Shown: positions 50,332 to 60,311 of the stretch, piece by piece | Numbering within the stretch: the stretch's first letter is position 1 | Layout of the letters: every line of letters begins with the position of its first letter | Assembly: GCA_964422205.1 (NCBI GenBank) | Contig: CAYRAI010000003.1 | Location: forward strand, 1-64,000 | DNA from: CAZNYN01 sp964422205 | GTDB taxonomy: Bacteria > Synergistota > Synergistia > Synergistales > Synergistaceae | DNA length: 64,000 nucleotides | Direction: 5' to 3' | Position numbers and translations under genes: made by a program | Notes under the pieces: model-generated | What the model saw: only the letters and a program-made list of their open reading frames with translations | Told to the model about the DNA's origin: nothing | Databases searched by the model: none

Positions 50332-51563
50332 TGAACTGGGCAGAATTACCGCTCACGGTGCTTAAATTCGGAGGAACCTCCGTTGCCGGTCCTGAGAGAA
50401 TGAAGCACGTCGCGGGCATTGTAAAAAAAACAAGGGAACAAGGCTTTCGCGTAGCAGTAGTTGTATCAGCTATGGGAAATATGACGGACGACCTGCTTGC
50501 AATGGCCGACAATGTCGCTAATACAAAGAACGGCAGAGAGATGGATCAGCTCCTTGCCACAGGCGAGCAGCAGAGCGTGGCTCTTCTTTCGCTGGCGCTT
50601 CAGCAGTATGGTCTTCCCGCTCAGTCATTTACAGCGCTTCAGGCAGGGATAAAGGCAGAAGGATTCCCTATGGAGGGACGTATATACCGCATTGAGCCAG
50701 ATGCCGTGGAAAAAGTCCTGAATGAAGGTACTGTCGCTGTTATTACCGGCTTTCAGGCCATAACTGACAGCGGAGACGTAATAACTCTGGGACGGGGAGG
50801 CTCCGACCTATCGGCTGTGGCACTTGCCGGAGCTATGAAAGCTGATTCATGCCAGCTTCTTAAAGATGTCGCAGGCATAATGACAGGTGACCCAAGAGTT
50901 GTAAGAAGACCATATAAAATGAAACAGATAGGTTTTGATGAATGTATGGAAATGGCGGTGCAGGGCGCTAACGTGCTTCAGGCGAGAAGCGTCGAGATGG
51001 CCGCTCGTTATGAAATTCCGCTGTATGTAGGTTCAAGCTTTGTAGAAGAGGAGGGTACATGGGTTATGAGCAATCCTGTAACGGAAGGTCTTATTATAAA
51101 AGCTGTTGTGCACGATTCAAAGGTGGCCAAGGTAGTGCTTCTGGGAGTTCCGGATATTCCAGGTGTGGCGGCGCGTCTTTTTTCAAACCTATCAGACGAA
51201 GGGGTAGGCGCGGAAATGATAATACAAAACAATATGCGCGGCGGAGTGAATGACATAGGCTTCCTTGTAAAGAAGACAAACCTTGAATCTGCGATAAAAG
51301 TCTGCCGTGACCTATGCCGTGAGATAGATGCGCAGGGCGTGTCATTTGACACGGAAATAGCGCGTGTGACAATAGTCGGAGCAGGCATAGCTAATCATCC
51401 CGAAGTACCGTCAAAAATGTTTAATATACTGGCGGAAGAGGGAATAAACATAGAGATGATAGCATCAACATCTCTTGCTGTGACATGTGTTGTGGGCTCT
51501 TCCAGGGCCGAGGAGGCGGTGCGTGCGCTGCACGAACATTTCATAGAGGAGGTAGCTTTCTAA
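50331..51563 (+). CDS. lysC: Aspartate kinase
   Basis: A 410-residue amino-acid kinase. It opens with LTVLKFGGTSVAGPERM and has the catalytic LGRGGSDLSAVALAGAM near 150. Two ACT domains occupy the C-terminal third (VVLLGVPDIPGVAARLFSNL; VTIVGAGIANHPEVPSKMF), implying feedback control. ATG 50331 overlaps the thrB stop with GCGAGGTG upstream. It supplies aspartyl phosphate. No homoserine dehydrogenase gene is in the operon. Confidence 0.94.
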   Translation: MNWAELPLTVLKFGGTSVAGPERMKHVAGIVKKTREQGFRVAVVVSAMGNMTDDLLAMADNVANTKNGREMDQLLATGEQQSVALLSLALQQYGLPAQSFTALQAGIKAEGFPMEGRIYRIEPDAVEKVLNEGTVAVITGFQAITDSGDVITLGRGGSDLSAVALAGAMKADSCQLLKDVAGIMTGDPRVVRRPYKMKQIGFDECMEMAVQGANVLQARSVEMAARYEIPLYVGSSFVEEEGTWVMSNPVTEGLIIKAVVHDSKVAKVVLLGVPDIPGVAARLFSNLSDEGVGAEMIIQNNMRGGVNDIGFLVKKTNLESAIKVCRDLCREIDAQGVSFDTEIARVTIVGAGIANHPEVPSKMFNILAEEGINIEMIASTSLAVTCVVGSSRAEEAVRALHEHFIEEVAF

Positions 51564-52567
51564 TGTCCGGTAAAAATGTGGCGGTACTTGGAGCGACAGG
51601 CCTTGTCGGACGAGAGATGCTCAAGACTTTGGAGCAGAGAAACTTCCCAGTATCAAAGCTGATTCTTCTCGCTTCTCCGCGTTCTGCAGGTAAGAAGATG
51701 ATTTTCAAGGGCGAGGGGTACACAGTCCGAGCAGTTGATGAAAATTCTTTTGACGGAGTGGATATCGCTCTGTTCTCGGCGGGAGGCAGTACGTCCAAAC
51801 GATGGGCGAAAATCGCGGCCAAGTCCGGCGCAGTGGTAATAGACAACAGCTCCGCATGGCGCATGGATAAGGATGTTCCACTTGTTGTGCCTGAAATAAA
51901 TCCGCAGGACGCGCTGCAGCACAAGGGAATAATCGCAAACCCAAACTGTTCTACGATACAGGCCGTAGTGGCTCTCTACCCTCTGCACAAAGAGGCCGGG
52001 CTTGAGTACATAAATATCAGTACATATCAGTCTGTGGCAGGAACGGGGATAAAAGCTCTTGAAGCTCTTAGCGAAGAGGCGAAAGCGGTTATAGACGGCA
52101 GAGAACCTGAAAACTCCGGTGTCTACCCTCACAGAATAGCTTTTGACCTGCTCCCGCATATAGGTGCATTCGACGAAGGGGGCGTATCGGAAGAAGAGTG
52201 GAAAATGGTCAATGAATCCCGCAAAATAATGCATCTGCCAAGTCTCAGAGTCAGCGGCATCACTGTCAGAGTACCTGTCTTTCGCTGCCACGGAGAAAGC
52301 GTGACGGCACAGTTCAAAAAAGAACTTAAGCCGGAAAGAGCAAGGGAGATACTAAGGGATGCGCCTGGAGTAATAGTACAGGACGACCCGCAGAAAAGCT
52401 TATACCCGCTTCCTATTGAGTGTGCCGGAGAGGATGCCGTATATGTCGGGAGAATACGTAAAGACACGGGGCTTGATAACGCTCTGGCAATGTGGGTTGT
52501 CTCCGATAATTTAAGAAAGGGCGCGGCTTTAAACGCAGTACAGATAGCCGAACTTTTCTTGAATTAA
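51563..52567 (+). CDS. asd: Aspartate-semialdehyde dehydrogenase
   Basis: A 334-residue enzyme with N-terminal NADP site VAVLGATGLVGREML and catalytic cysteine C129 in NPNCSTIQ. It reduces aspartyl phosphate to the semialdehyde. ATG 51563 overlaps the lysC stop and GAGGAGGTAGC lies upstream; the longer frame from 51485 is inside lysC. It is the last gene of the thr operon. Its start directly after lysC groups aspartate-family steps under the threonine T-box. Confidence 0.95.
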   Translation: MSGKNVAVLGATGLVGREMLKTLEQRNFPVSKLILLASPRSAGKKMIFKGEGYTVRAVDENSFDGVDIALFSAGGSTSKRWAKIAAKSGAVVIDNSSAWRMDKDVPLVVPEINPQDALQHKGIIANPNCSTIQAVVALYPLHKEAGLEYINISTYQSVAGTGIKALEALSEEAKAVIDGREPENSGVYPHRIAFDLLPHIGAFDEGGVSEEEWKMVNESRKIMHLPSLRVSGITVRVPVFRCHGESVTAQFKKELKPERAREILRDAPGVIVQDDPQKSLYPLPIECAGEDAVYVGRIRKDTGLDNALAMWVVSDNLRKGAALNAVQIAELFLN

Positions 52568-52586
52568 AAACACACTTTAAAATTAA

Positions 52587-52720
52587 AACCTCCTGTAGAC
52601 ACAGCACAGACAAATAAATGCACCGCACTTGCCCTCTGTACATTTGCCATTTATAATATAGTGATTGTGCATTATAAAATCTTAAAAAAGCAGAGATTTT
52701 ATTAGAGTTTACAGGAGGTT
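52587..52720. promoter_or_regulatory. Inverted repeat able to mask the ileS ribosome binding site
   Basis: AACCTCCTGTA (52587-52597) is the exact complement of TACAGGAGGTT (52710-52720), which is the ileS ribosome binding site. The left arm lies upstream of the ileS promoter, so only transcripts reading through from asd would contain both arms. Confidence 0.5.
52629..52657 (+). promoter_or_regulatory. Promoter of ileS
   Basis: TTGCCC-17-TATAAT, with a perfect -10 hexamer. No T-box is present in front of ileS, although T-boxes control argG and thrC in this window. Confidence 0.7.
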
Positions 52721-52726
52721 ACATCT

Positions 52727-55507
52727 ATGGCCAAAGACTACAAAGATACGCTGTTCCTTCCGCAGACATCGTTCCCGATGCGTGCAAACCTTTCTCAGCG
52801 TGAACCGGAATTTTTGAAATTCTGGTATGATATGGATCTTTACGAAGAATTAAAGAAGAAAAATAAGGGCAAACCGACATTCATCCTACATGACGGCCCT
52901 CCATACGCCAATGCCAGTATACATATCGGCACGGCCACAAACAAAATATTAAAAGACTTTGTCGTAAAATATAAATGGCAGCGCGGATACTTCTCTCCCT
53001 ACGTTCCCGGCTACGACACGCACGGACTTCCTATAGAGCTGAAAGTCCTTAAAGAGCAGGGCATAGACAGAGACAACATAAGCCCTGTCGAACTGCGCGA
53101 AAAATGCGCGTCATACGCCAAAAGCTTCGCCGACATCCAGACGGGACAGTTTAAGCGCCTCGGAGTAATAGGCGACTGGGAACATCCCTATATGACGCTT
53201 GTCCCCGCCTATGAGGCCACTCAGATAGAAGGTTTTGCGGAGATGGTGGACAAAGGACTTGTCTACAAAGGACGCAAGGCAATATACTGGTGCACCGATT
53301 GCCAAACAGCTCTTGCCGCTGCAGAAATAGAATATTCCGACGAGACATCTCCCTCTATATTTGTGGCATACCAGTATGATGATGCGGCAAGGCTCTTTCC
53401 CGAGCTTTCCGGCAAAGATGTCAACGTAATAATCTGGACAACAACACCTTGGACACTGCCTGCATCAATGGCCGTAGCAATTCATCCGCGCTATGACTAT
53501 GGATTCTACGAAGCAGGCGACAAAGTTTACCTGATTGCTCAGGGACTCAAGGACGAAGTTGTGAAAGCTACTGGTCTTGAACTTGGCGAACCTATAATTT
53601 CCTGCAAAGGCGCGAAACTTGAACACAGCAAAGCGCTGCACCCATTCTATGACAGAATCACACCTTTTGTTTTAGCTGATTATGTTACTCTTGATTCAGG
53701 CACAGGATGTGTCCATACTGCCCCTGGACATGGAACGGACGACTATGAGACAGGTGTTCGCTATGGCATAGAGATATACAACCCTGTCGATGAGACAGGA
53801 CACTACTATCAGGATACACCTATCTTTGCGGGACTCTCTCTTGCCGAAGGGGAGAAAAAAGTATTTGAACTCCTCGGTGAGTCAAAAAGACTTCTGGGAT
53901 GCCAGAAGATTGTCCACTCCTATCCGCACTGCTGGCGCTGCAAGAAGCCTGTCATATTCCGTGCTACAGAGCAGTGGTTTGTCTCTGTCGCAGATTTTAG
54001 AGAGGAATCCCTAAAGTGCATCGACGAAGTCAAGTGGGTTCCCGAATGGGGCAAAGACAGAATCTCCAATATGGTCAAAGACCGTTCCGACTGGTGCATA
54101 AGCCGTCAGAGGACATGGGGTGTGCCTATTCCCGCTTTCTACTGTGAGGACTGCGGAGAAGTTATATTAACGGGAGACCGTGTGCGCCGTGTTGCTGACA
54201 AAATCCGTTCGCTTGGAAGCAACTGCTGGTGGGAACTCACACCGGATGAACTTGTAGGTGACTTGGCAGTATGCCCTAAATGTGGAAGCAAACATCTGCG
54301 CAAGGATTCCGACATAATGGACGTATGGTTTGACTCAGGCACGAGCCACACTGCCGTTTTGGAAAACTGGGAAGACCTCAGCTGGCCAGCCGATCTCTAC
54401 CTTGAGGGAAGTGACCAGCACAGAGGCTGGTTCCAGACATCGCTTTTGAACAGCGTGGCAACAAGGGGGACAGCTCCTTACAGAACAGTTTTGACACATG
54501 GCTTCATCATGGCGGGCGACGGCAGAAAGATGTCAAAGTCATTGGGCAACACAATGACTCCCGAAAAAATAATAGATAAGAACGGTGCCGATATATTGAG
54601 GCTTTGGGTCGCTTCGTCTGACTACCGCGGAGATGTGCGCATATCACAGGAAATATTCAACAACCTGATCGAGTCATACCGCCGTATCAGAAACACGGCC
54701 AGATTCCTCCTTGCAAACCTTAAAGGCTTCAATCCCGCGGATGATATAGTTCCCAACGAGCAGCTCTCTCAGATAGATCAGTACATAATGCTCAAGCTGG
54801 AAAGATTACGTTCCAGAGTTACAAACGGACTTGACGAGTATGAGTTCCACCAGCCCATGACTCTCATTCACCAATTCTGTGACAATGAACTCAGCTCCTT
54901 CTACATAGATGTGAGCAAGGACAAACTGTACGCAGACAGAGAAAACTCACTTGCGCGCCGTTCGATACGCAGTGTAATGTGGACAGTGCTCAAGTACATG
55001 ACACAGATGATGTCACCTGTTCTCTCATTCACGGCTGAAGAAGTTTGGCAGGAAATGAAAGCAATGGATCCGACACTGCCCAAAAGCGTATTCCTCACAG
55101 ATTGGCCTTCCGTTCTCAGTACAGGCATTGATCCCGAAGTCGAAGAACTTTGGGACAGCGTTATGGCAGCAAGACAGGCCGTTCTGCGCGGTCTTGAATC
55201 TGCCCGCGGCAAGGGCGTGATCGGACATCCTCTCGATGCCGATGTTCAGCTTGTATTAGGCAAGAATTACGCGCACCTCGCAGATAAAATATGCGACGAC
55301 ACATGGGAGACAATACTTATCGTTTCATCATGCAAGGTTACTGACGAAATCAAAGAGGCCGAAGTTGTCTACAACGATGAGACAACGGGAATTGCCATCG
55401 GAGTCACAAAGTCTAACGATGAAAAGTGCCCGCGCTGCTGGAAAAAGCGTCACGAAGTGGCGGCAAACGGAATCTGCAATCGCTGCAAAGATGTCATTGG
55501 AGAATAA
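52727..55507 (+). CDS. ileS: Isoleucyl-tRNA synthetase
   Basis: A 926-residue class I synthetase. The HIGH-type motif lies in PYANASIHIGTATNK (residues ~64-78), the editing domain in TTTPWTLPASMA, and KMSKS in DGRKMSKSLGN near 600. The C-terminal zinc ribbon reads CPRCWKKRHEVAANGICNRC. AGGAGGTTACATCT precedes the ATG. It overlaps the pseudouridine synthase gene by 17 bp. Confidence 0.96.
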   Translation: MAKDYKDTLFLPQTSFPMRANLSQREPEFLKFWYDMDLYEELKKKNKGKPTFILHDGPPYANASIHIGTATNKILKDFVVKYKWQRGYFSPYVPGYDTHGLPIELKVLKEQGIDRDNISPVELREKCASYAKSFADIQTGQFKRLGVIGDWEHPYMTLVPAYEATQIEGFAEMVDKGLVYKGRKAIYWCTDCQTALAAAEIEYSDETSPSIFVAYQYDDAARLFPELSGKDVNVIIWTTTPWTLPASMAVAIHPRYDYGFYEAGDKVYLIAQGLKDEVVKATGLELGEPIISCKGAKLEHSKALHPFYDRITPFVLADYVTLDSGTGCVHTAPGHGTDDYETGVRYGIEIYNPVDETGHYYQDTPIFAGLSLAEGEKKVFELLGESKRLLGCQKIVHSYPHCWRCKKPVIFRATEQWFVSVADFREESLKCIDEVKWVPEWGKDRISNMVKDRSDWCISRQRTWGVPIPAFYCEDCGEVILTGDRVRRVADKIRSLGSNCWWELTPDELVGDLAVCPKCGSKHLRKDSDIMDVWFDSGTSHTAVLENWEDLSWPADLYLEGSDQHRGWFQTSLLNSVATRGTAPYRTVLTHGFIMAGDGRKMSKSLGNTMTPEKIIDKNGADILRLWVASSDYRGDVRISQEIFNNLIESYRRIRNTARFLLANLKGFNPADDIVPNEQLSQIDQYIMLKLERLRSRVTNGLDEYEFHQPMTLIHQFCDNELSSFYIDVSKDKLYADRENSLARRSIRSVMWTVLKYMTQMMSPVLSFTAEEVWQEMKAMDPTLPKSVFLTDWPSVLSTGIDPEVEELWDSVMAARQAVLRGLESARGKGVIGHPLDADVQLVLGKNYAHLADKICDDTWETILIVSSCKVTDEIKEAEVVYNDETTGIAIGVTKSNDEKCPRCWKKRHEVAANGICNRCKDVIGE

Positions 55508-56498
55508 CAATATAACTGATATCACAGAAGCGGGGGAGAGGGATACCTCTTCCCTCTTTTTCTGTGACGAAAAAATACAGAGCTTCACCGTACCGTCAGA
55601 TATGGATGGGCATAGAGTGGACTATGCCCTATCTCGGGCTATGGGAATCAGCCGAGGCTTTTCTCAGAAACTCATTAAAGAGGGAGCAGTAAAACTTTTG
55701 CCCGAAAGGCGCATAAAGCCTTCCATAAAGGTCGCGGAAGGGGACATTATGAATGTCAAAGTTCCTCCCCTCGAAACTCTGGATCTTGAACCTGAGGACA
55801 TAAAGTTTGAAGTTGTCTACGAAGATTCTGACGTTGTGGTAATCAATAAGCCGGCGGGGCTTGTTGTCCACCCGGCTCCCGGCCACTGGACTGGGACTCT
55901 TGTACACGGACTGTTATTTCGATATCCTGATTTGGGCAGTTTAAATGGTGTCAAGCGCCCTGGTATAGTCCACAGACTTGATGCGACTACATCAGGACTT
56001 ATGGTTGTGGCAAGAAACGGACTCGCTCAGGAAGGGCTGTTCCGTGATTTCAAGGCGCGCCGCGTAGAAAAAGAATATATAGCTTTGGCGTACGGTGCTA
56101 TTCCATCTAACGAGTGCGAAATTCGCTATCCCATAGGCAGAGACCCCTACAACAGGATGAGAATGGCAGTCACTGATGACGGGCGTGAATCATGGACAGA
56201 CATAAGCCGCATATGGAGCAAAAACGGATACTCCCTTGTCAGGTGCAGACTTCACACGGGAAGAACACACCAGATAAGAGTTCACATGCAGGCGATACGC
56301 TGTCCTCTTGTCGGAGACAGACTCTATGCTCCGTCCAGAGTATCTCCGTTCGGAGAGGAGAGAATTTTTCTGCATTCGTGGCGCCTTTCCTTTGCACATC
56401 CGAGGAGCGGCGAGAAATTATCCTTCCTCTCGCACCTTCCGCAGGAGCTCACTTTATTTCTCGGAGATGTTCTTTCCAAAAATCAGAATCCCCTGTAA
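55491..56498 (+). CDS. RluA/RluD family pseudouridine synthase
   Basis: A 335-residue protein. An S4 domain (RVDYALSRAMGISRGFSQKLIKEGAV) precedes a catalytic domain with VINKPAGLVVHPAPGHWTGT and the catalytic aspartate in RPGIVHRLDATTSGLMVVA; the C-terminal segment is LHTGRTHQIRVHM. It likely modifies 23S rRNA. ATG 55491 inside the end of ileS is the first plausible start but has no ribosome binding site. The 3' end overlaps the convergent rqcH-like gene by 50 bp. Confidence 0.9.
   Translation: MSLENNNITDITEAGERDTSSLFFCDEKIQSFTVPSDMDGHRVDYALSRAMGISRGFSQKLIKEGAVKLLPERRIKPSIKVAEGDIMNVKVPPLETLDLEPEDIKFEVVYEDSDVVVINKPAGLVVHPAPGHWTGTLVHGLLFRYPDLGSLNGVKRPGIVHRLDATTSGLMVVARNGLAQEGLFRDFKARRVEKEYIALAYGAIPSNECEIRYPIGRDPYNRMRMAVTDDGRESWTDISRIWSKNGYSLVRCRLHTGRTHQIRVHMQAIRCPLVGDRLYAPSRVSPFGEERIFLHSWRLSFAHPRSGEKLSFLSHLPQELTLFLGDVLSKNQNPL
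55535..55562 (+). terminator. Terminator-like hairpin after ileS, inside the pseudouridine synthase ORF
   Basis: GGGGAGAGG and CCTCTTCCC pair (one G-U) and TCTTTTT follows, 30-50 nt after the ileS stop. It could trim ileS transcripts and lower expression of the downstream gene. Confidence 0.45.
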
Positions 56499-58089
56499 GG
56501 GATTTAAATTCCTTGTATGTAACATTCGCTACTCCGCCTTTTATAGGAGATACATGTTTTCTCTGAGTGTAATCCACTCTCATAGATCTGCTTCCGTGTC
56601 CCTTGCTGAAATCCGCGGCCAACGACGCGCAGAAATTCAAGGCAAATGCGCGCTCTTCTTCCTCCGTATCCATGATGAATCTTAAAATAACATGTGCACC
56701 GGGGATTCCCTGAGCATGAAACCAGATGTCGTTCGGAGAAGCGGTTTTGAATGTCACATATCTGTTGCCCTTGGCGGAAAGCCCCGCAAAGACGAGAGCA
56801 TAGCCCAAGTCAAACCTCTTATGCGGGGGAAGAGGGGCTTCCTTTTTCTTTGAACCTTTTGAAGCTCTTTCTTTTCTTATTCCGGCCTCTTCTTCAAGCA
56901 TCGCCACAGATTCTGCGTCCGAGACACTCATGGCAAGAGCCAGAGCTTCCATCAGATCGTCAAGCTCTTCCTGCGCTCTTTGGAGCACCGTCATAGCCCT
57001 GTTCTGAGCCGCTATTATTTTTTTGTACTTGGCAAAGAAACGTGCTCCGTTCTGTGATGCTGTCATTGCGGGATTCAGCGGAACTTTGCATATAATCTCC
57101 CGCCCTTCCTTATCCCATGATGTCAGCTCCGCCTCTGATGCACCCTGCTTTATCTTCCACAGATTTGCCACCACCGCTTCGCCGTAAATCCTGTACTTTT
57201 CGGGCTCTTCATTGTAGAGAAGCTTGTTTATATCCTCAATCTGACGCTCTCTGCGTGTCGCTTCCTTTATTATGTGATCCGTAATTTTCTTTACTCTTGA
57301 ATCAAAGGCATGTTTGAACATCGGAGCAAGAACAACTTCTGCGGCAGCATCGCCTGAAAGTGCTTCGGAAGAATCAAGCTCTATAGGAAAGGCCGTAATG
57401 TACCTGCCGATTTTTTGAAAAATAAATCGCTCGCTTGGCTCTTCAGTATAAAACCGGCTCAAATATTTGACGGCATCATCCAAAGAGAGAGATTCGGTTT
57501 TTTTTATAAGAGCGCGTCCGAACCCGGCTATTTTGGGCAGAGTCTCTGCGGAGGGGGAAGCTGTCCACTCTTCGAGAGTTATTCCCGAAAACTCGGGGGG
57601 GAGAATATACATCTGTCCCGGCAGCACTGAACGATACGGATTATCGGCGGGATGTATGTGTTTGGCCGTCTCAATAATAATGCCGTCTCCGTCGGTGATA
57701 AGTATGTTGCTGTAGCGCTCCATGGCTTCCAATATTACATATCTTGTATTTGAAAAGCCTGCACCGATTGTCTTTACGAAAGTAAATTTCATGATTCTGT
57801 CTCTGCGAATCTGTTCGCATCCGACAAACTCAGAGCCTGCCAAGTGGCTCTTTAAGGTATTTGTAATGGACGGAGTTTGTTTTGAGAGAGTCAGAAGAGA
57901 TTTTTTTTCATTATCTGTGATTACTGCGGCTCCGCAGTTCACAGAGCCCCATGAGAGCAGAAGGTTAATCCCACCCGACATAGCCAGAGAGCCCCAACTG
58001 TCCCCTCCGTCAATCTTTTGCACCCTTTTGGGAGCAAGAGTGTTAATTTTTAAAGTCCAAAGCCAAACGAGTTCCGCACCGAAAGCCAT
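56449..58089 (-). CDS. Rqc2/RqcH (NFACT) family protein
   Basis: A 546-residue protein. The NFACT-N domain (INTLAPKRVQKI...GCEQIRRDRIMKF) is followed by helical coiled-coil segments near 300-420 and the C-terminal NFACT-R domain with SPNDIWFHAQGIPGAHVILRF. Homologues bind obstructed 50S subunits and add alanine tails for degradation; the older name is fibronectin-binding protein. GGCGGTGGCATT precedes the ATG at 58089. Its 3' end overlaps the convergent rluD-like gene. Confidence 0.88.
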   Translation of the reverse strand: MAFGAELVWLWTLKINTLAPKRVQKIDGGDSWGSLAMSGGINLLLSWGSVNCGAAVITDNEKKSLLTLSKQTPSITNTLKSHLAGSEFVGCEQIRRDRIMKFTFVKTIGAGFSNTRYVILEAMERYSNILITDGDGIIIETAKHIHPADNPYRSVLPGQMYILPPEFSGITLEEWTASPSAETLPKIAGFGRALIKKTESLSLDDAVKYLSRFYTEEPSERFIFQKIGRYITAFPIELDSSEALSGDAAAEVVLAPMFKHAFDSRVKKITDHIIKEATRRERQIEDINKLLYNEEPEKYRIYGEAVVANLWKIKQGASEAELTSWDKEGREIICKVPLNPAMTASQNGARFFAKYKKIIAAQNRAMTVLQRAQEELDDLMEALALAMSVSDAESVAMLEEEAGIRKERASKGSKKKEAPLPPHKRFDLGYALVFAGLSAKGNRYVTFKTASPNDIWFHAQGIPGAHVILRFIMDTEEEERAFALNFCASLAADFSKGHGSRSMRVDYTQRKHVSPIKGGVANVTYKEFKSLTGDSDFWKEHLREIK

Positions 58090-58236
58090 AATGCCACCGC
58101 CAATAGAATAGAATTATCCATATTATACATTCAAAAATAAGGATATATGAGTAAATATAGCTGTACATAAAATGTGATTGGGGATAGAATCAAAATGTTG
58201 TAACCACACAACATAATTTTATGGAGGTGTTTGAAA

Positions 58237-59439
58237 ATGAGCAAAGAACGGTATCTTATCTCTTCTGAATCTGTTACGGAAGGACATCCTGACAAACTCG
58301 CAGATCAAATATCCGATGCGGTACTTGACGCAATACTGGCAGAAGACCCTATGGGCAGAGTTGCATGTGAAACTTTGGTAAGTACAGGTCTCATAGTTGT
58401 TGCAGGCGAAATAACCACGTCATGCTATGTCGATATTCCCAAAATAGCTAGAGACACTGTAAAAGAAGTTGGCTATACAAGGGCCAAATATGGTTTTGAC
58501 GGAGACACATGCGCTGTCCTTACAGCGATAGACGAACAGTCCCCCGACATAGCTCAGGGAGTGAACAAGGCAAAAGAGTCACGTGAGCTTTCGGATGATG
58601 AAATAGACAGCATAGGAGCAGGTGACCAGGGACTTATGGTTGGCTACGCATGCGATGATACGGAAGAGCTTATGCCCCTTCCTATATCTCTTGCGCATAG
58701 GCTTACACGCAGGCTTGCCGCAGTACGCAAAAACAAGACAATCCCATACCTCCGTCCGGACGGAAAGAGCCAGGTTACAATAGAATATGCCGACGGCAAA
58801 CCGGTGAGAGTAGATACCGTTGTAATAAGCACACAGCACCACCCTGCTGTCGATCATGCGCAAATAGAAAATGACATAAAAGAACACGTCATAAAACCTG
58901 TAATTCCAGAAGAGCTTATACAGGGCAAGCCACGCATCCTTGTCAACCCCACGGGACGTTTTGTAATGGGCGGTCCTCAGGCTGACAGCGGACTTACGGG
59001 ACGCAAAATAATAGTCGACACATACGGAGGAGCGGTGCCGCACGGCGGAGGCGCTTTCTCGGGCAAAGATCCTACGAAGGTTGATCGTTCCGGCGCCTAC
59101 ATGGCAAGATACGCGGCCAAAAATGTAGTTGCGGCAGGTCTTGCTTCTTCGTGCCAGATACAGGTTGCTTATGCCATAGGAGTTGCCCATCCCGTATCCA
59201 TAATGGTAGAAACCTTCGGTACAGGCAAAATTGCAGATGAGCAGATAACAGAACTTCTGCGCGAGCATTTTGACTTCCGTCCGGCTGCCATAATAAGGGA
59301 TCTTGAACTGCGCAGACCTCAGTACAAGAGGCTTGCGGCATATGGCCACATGGGGCGTATTGACCTCGACCCTATGCCGGCATGGGAGCGCACAGACAAA
59401 GCGGCAACTTTGAAAAACGCGGCGCGCAGATTCGCTTAA
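58237..59439 (+). CDS. metK: S-adenosylmethionine synthase
   Basis: A 400-residue enzyme with ESVTEGHPDKLADQISDAVLD, GAGDQGLMVGYA, the phosphate loop GGGAFSGKDPTKVDRSGAYMAR, and ends near 400 residues as usual. It makes SAM from methionine and ATP. GGAGGTGTTTGAAA precedes the ATG at 58237. No SAM riboswitch was recognised in the 147-bp upstream gap. A terminator follows. Confidence 0.96.
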   Translation: MSKERYLISSESVTEGHPDKLADQISDAVLDAILAEDPMGRVACETLVSTGLIVVAGEITTSCYVDIPKIARDTVKEVGYTRAKYGFDGDTCAVLTAIDEQSPDIAQGVNKAKESRELSDDEIDSIGAGDQGLMVGYACDDTEELMPLPISLAHRLTRRLAAVRKNKTIPYLRPDGKSQVTIEYADGKPVRVDTVVISTQHHPAVDHAQIENDIKEHVIKPVIPEELIQGKPRILVNPTGRFVMGGPQADSGLTGRKIIVDTYGGAVPHGGGAFSGKDPTKVDRSGAYMARYAAKNVVAAGLASSCQIQVAYAIGVAHPVSIMVETFGTGKIADEQITELLREHFDFRPAAIIRDLELRRPQYKRLAAYGHMGRIDLDPMPAWERTDKAATLKNAARRFA

Positions 59440-59454
59440 CAGCTGATATCGATT

Positions 59455-59495
59455 TACAGTCCGCCCGGCAGCTATGTTAGGCGTACTGTATTTTT
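59455..59495 (+). terminator. Terminator after metK
   Basis: TACAGTCCGCC pairs with GGCGTACTGTA (one mismatch) and is followed by TTTTT. Confidence 0.7.
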
Positions 59496-59505
59496 AAAGT
59501 ATGTC

Positions 59506-60195
59506 ATGAAATATTTAAAAAAATTCATGATGCATATGATATGGCCTGAACATTGTCCTGTGTGCGGGCGTCCGGCAGTTTCATTCTGCCCTGAATGTCT
59601 GGCGTCGTGTGTATTGCCGCTTCCTCCGTTCTGTATTGAATGCGGAGGAAAATACGACGGTTCATGCTGCGTATCCTCGTCTCCTGCTTACGCTCTTTCC
59701 ATGCACGGAGGCAATTCAAGAGAATTCCTCCTTGACCTTAAATACAGAAACGCACGATCTCTCGGCATGCCAATGGGCAGACTTATGGCTGACAACGCTC
59801 AATATATCAATGCCGATCTGCTCGTACCTATACCTCTGCATAAAGGCAGCAAACGAGAGTACAATCAGACAGAACTTTTGGCGCAGGGCATATCCGAAAG
59901 ATGGAATATCCCAGTAGCGTCAGATGCGCTCTTTTGGAAAGAAGAGTTTAAAAGGCAGACCGAGAAAAACGGACACAGCAGGATGATGCTGCCATGCGAT
60001 TCAATTTCATTGACCGAGATGAAGAGAGGGACAAAAATTATACTTATCGACGATGTATATACAACGGGAGCCACTCTGCGCGCCGCAAAATTTGCAGCCG
60101 AAAAATCCGGCGCTGTTGTCGCAGGAGCTATGCTATGGTCAAGGCGGCTTTTGACGGAAGAAAACCCTATATCTTGGAAAAACACAGAGGAATAA
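59506..60195 (+). CDS. ComF family phosphoribosyltransferase-like protein
   Basis: A 229-residue protein with an N-terminal zinc ribbon (CPVCGRPAVSFCPECLASC, C-x2-C pairs, then CIECGG) and a C-terminal phosphoribosyltransferase fold carrying the PRPP loop IILIDDVYTTGATL near residue 180. ComF proteins take part in DNA uptake during transformation. The ATG at 59506 has no good ribosome binding site, only a few bases after the metK terminator. Confidence 0.88.
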   Translation: MKYLKKFMMHMIWPEHCPVCGRPAVSFCPECLASCVLPLPPFCIECGGKYDGSCCVSSSPAYALSMHGGNSREFLLDLKYRNARSLGMPMGRLMADNAQYINADLLVPIPLHKGSKREYNQTELLAQGISERWNIPVASDALFWKEEFKRQTEKNGHSRMMLPCDSISLTEMKRGTKIILIDDVYTTGATLRAAKFAAEKSGAVVAGAMLWSRRLLTEENPISWKNTEE

Positions 60196-60311
60196 TAATA
60201 TTTTTTTGATATAATCATTATATAAATATCGGTGATTCCATATAAATTATACAATGCCGCATATTTTACAAATTACCTAATTTTTAATCCACTGCAGAGG
60301 TGAAAACATCA

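Noticed and set aside
58090..58236. SAM riboswitch upstream of metK
   Set aside because: No SAM-box core or terminator was recognisable; the gap is only 147 bp and A/T-rich.
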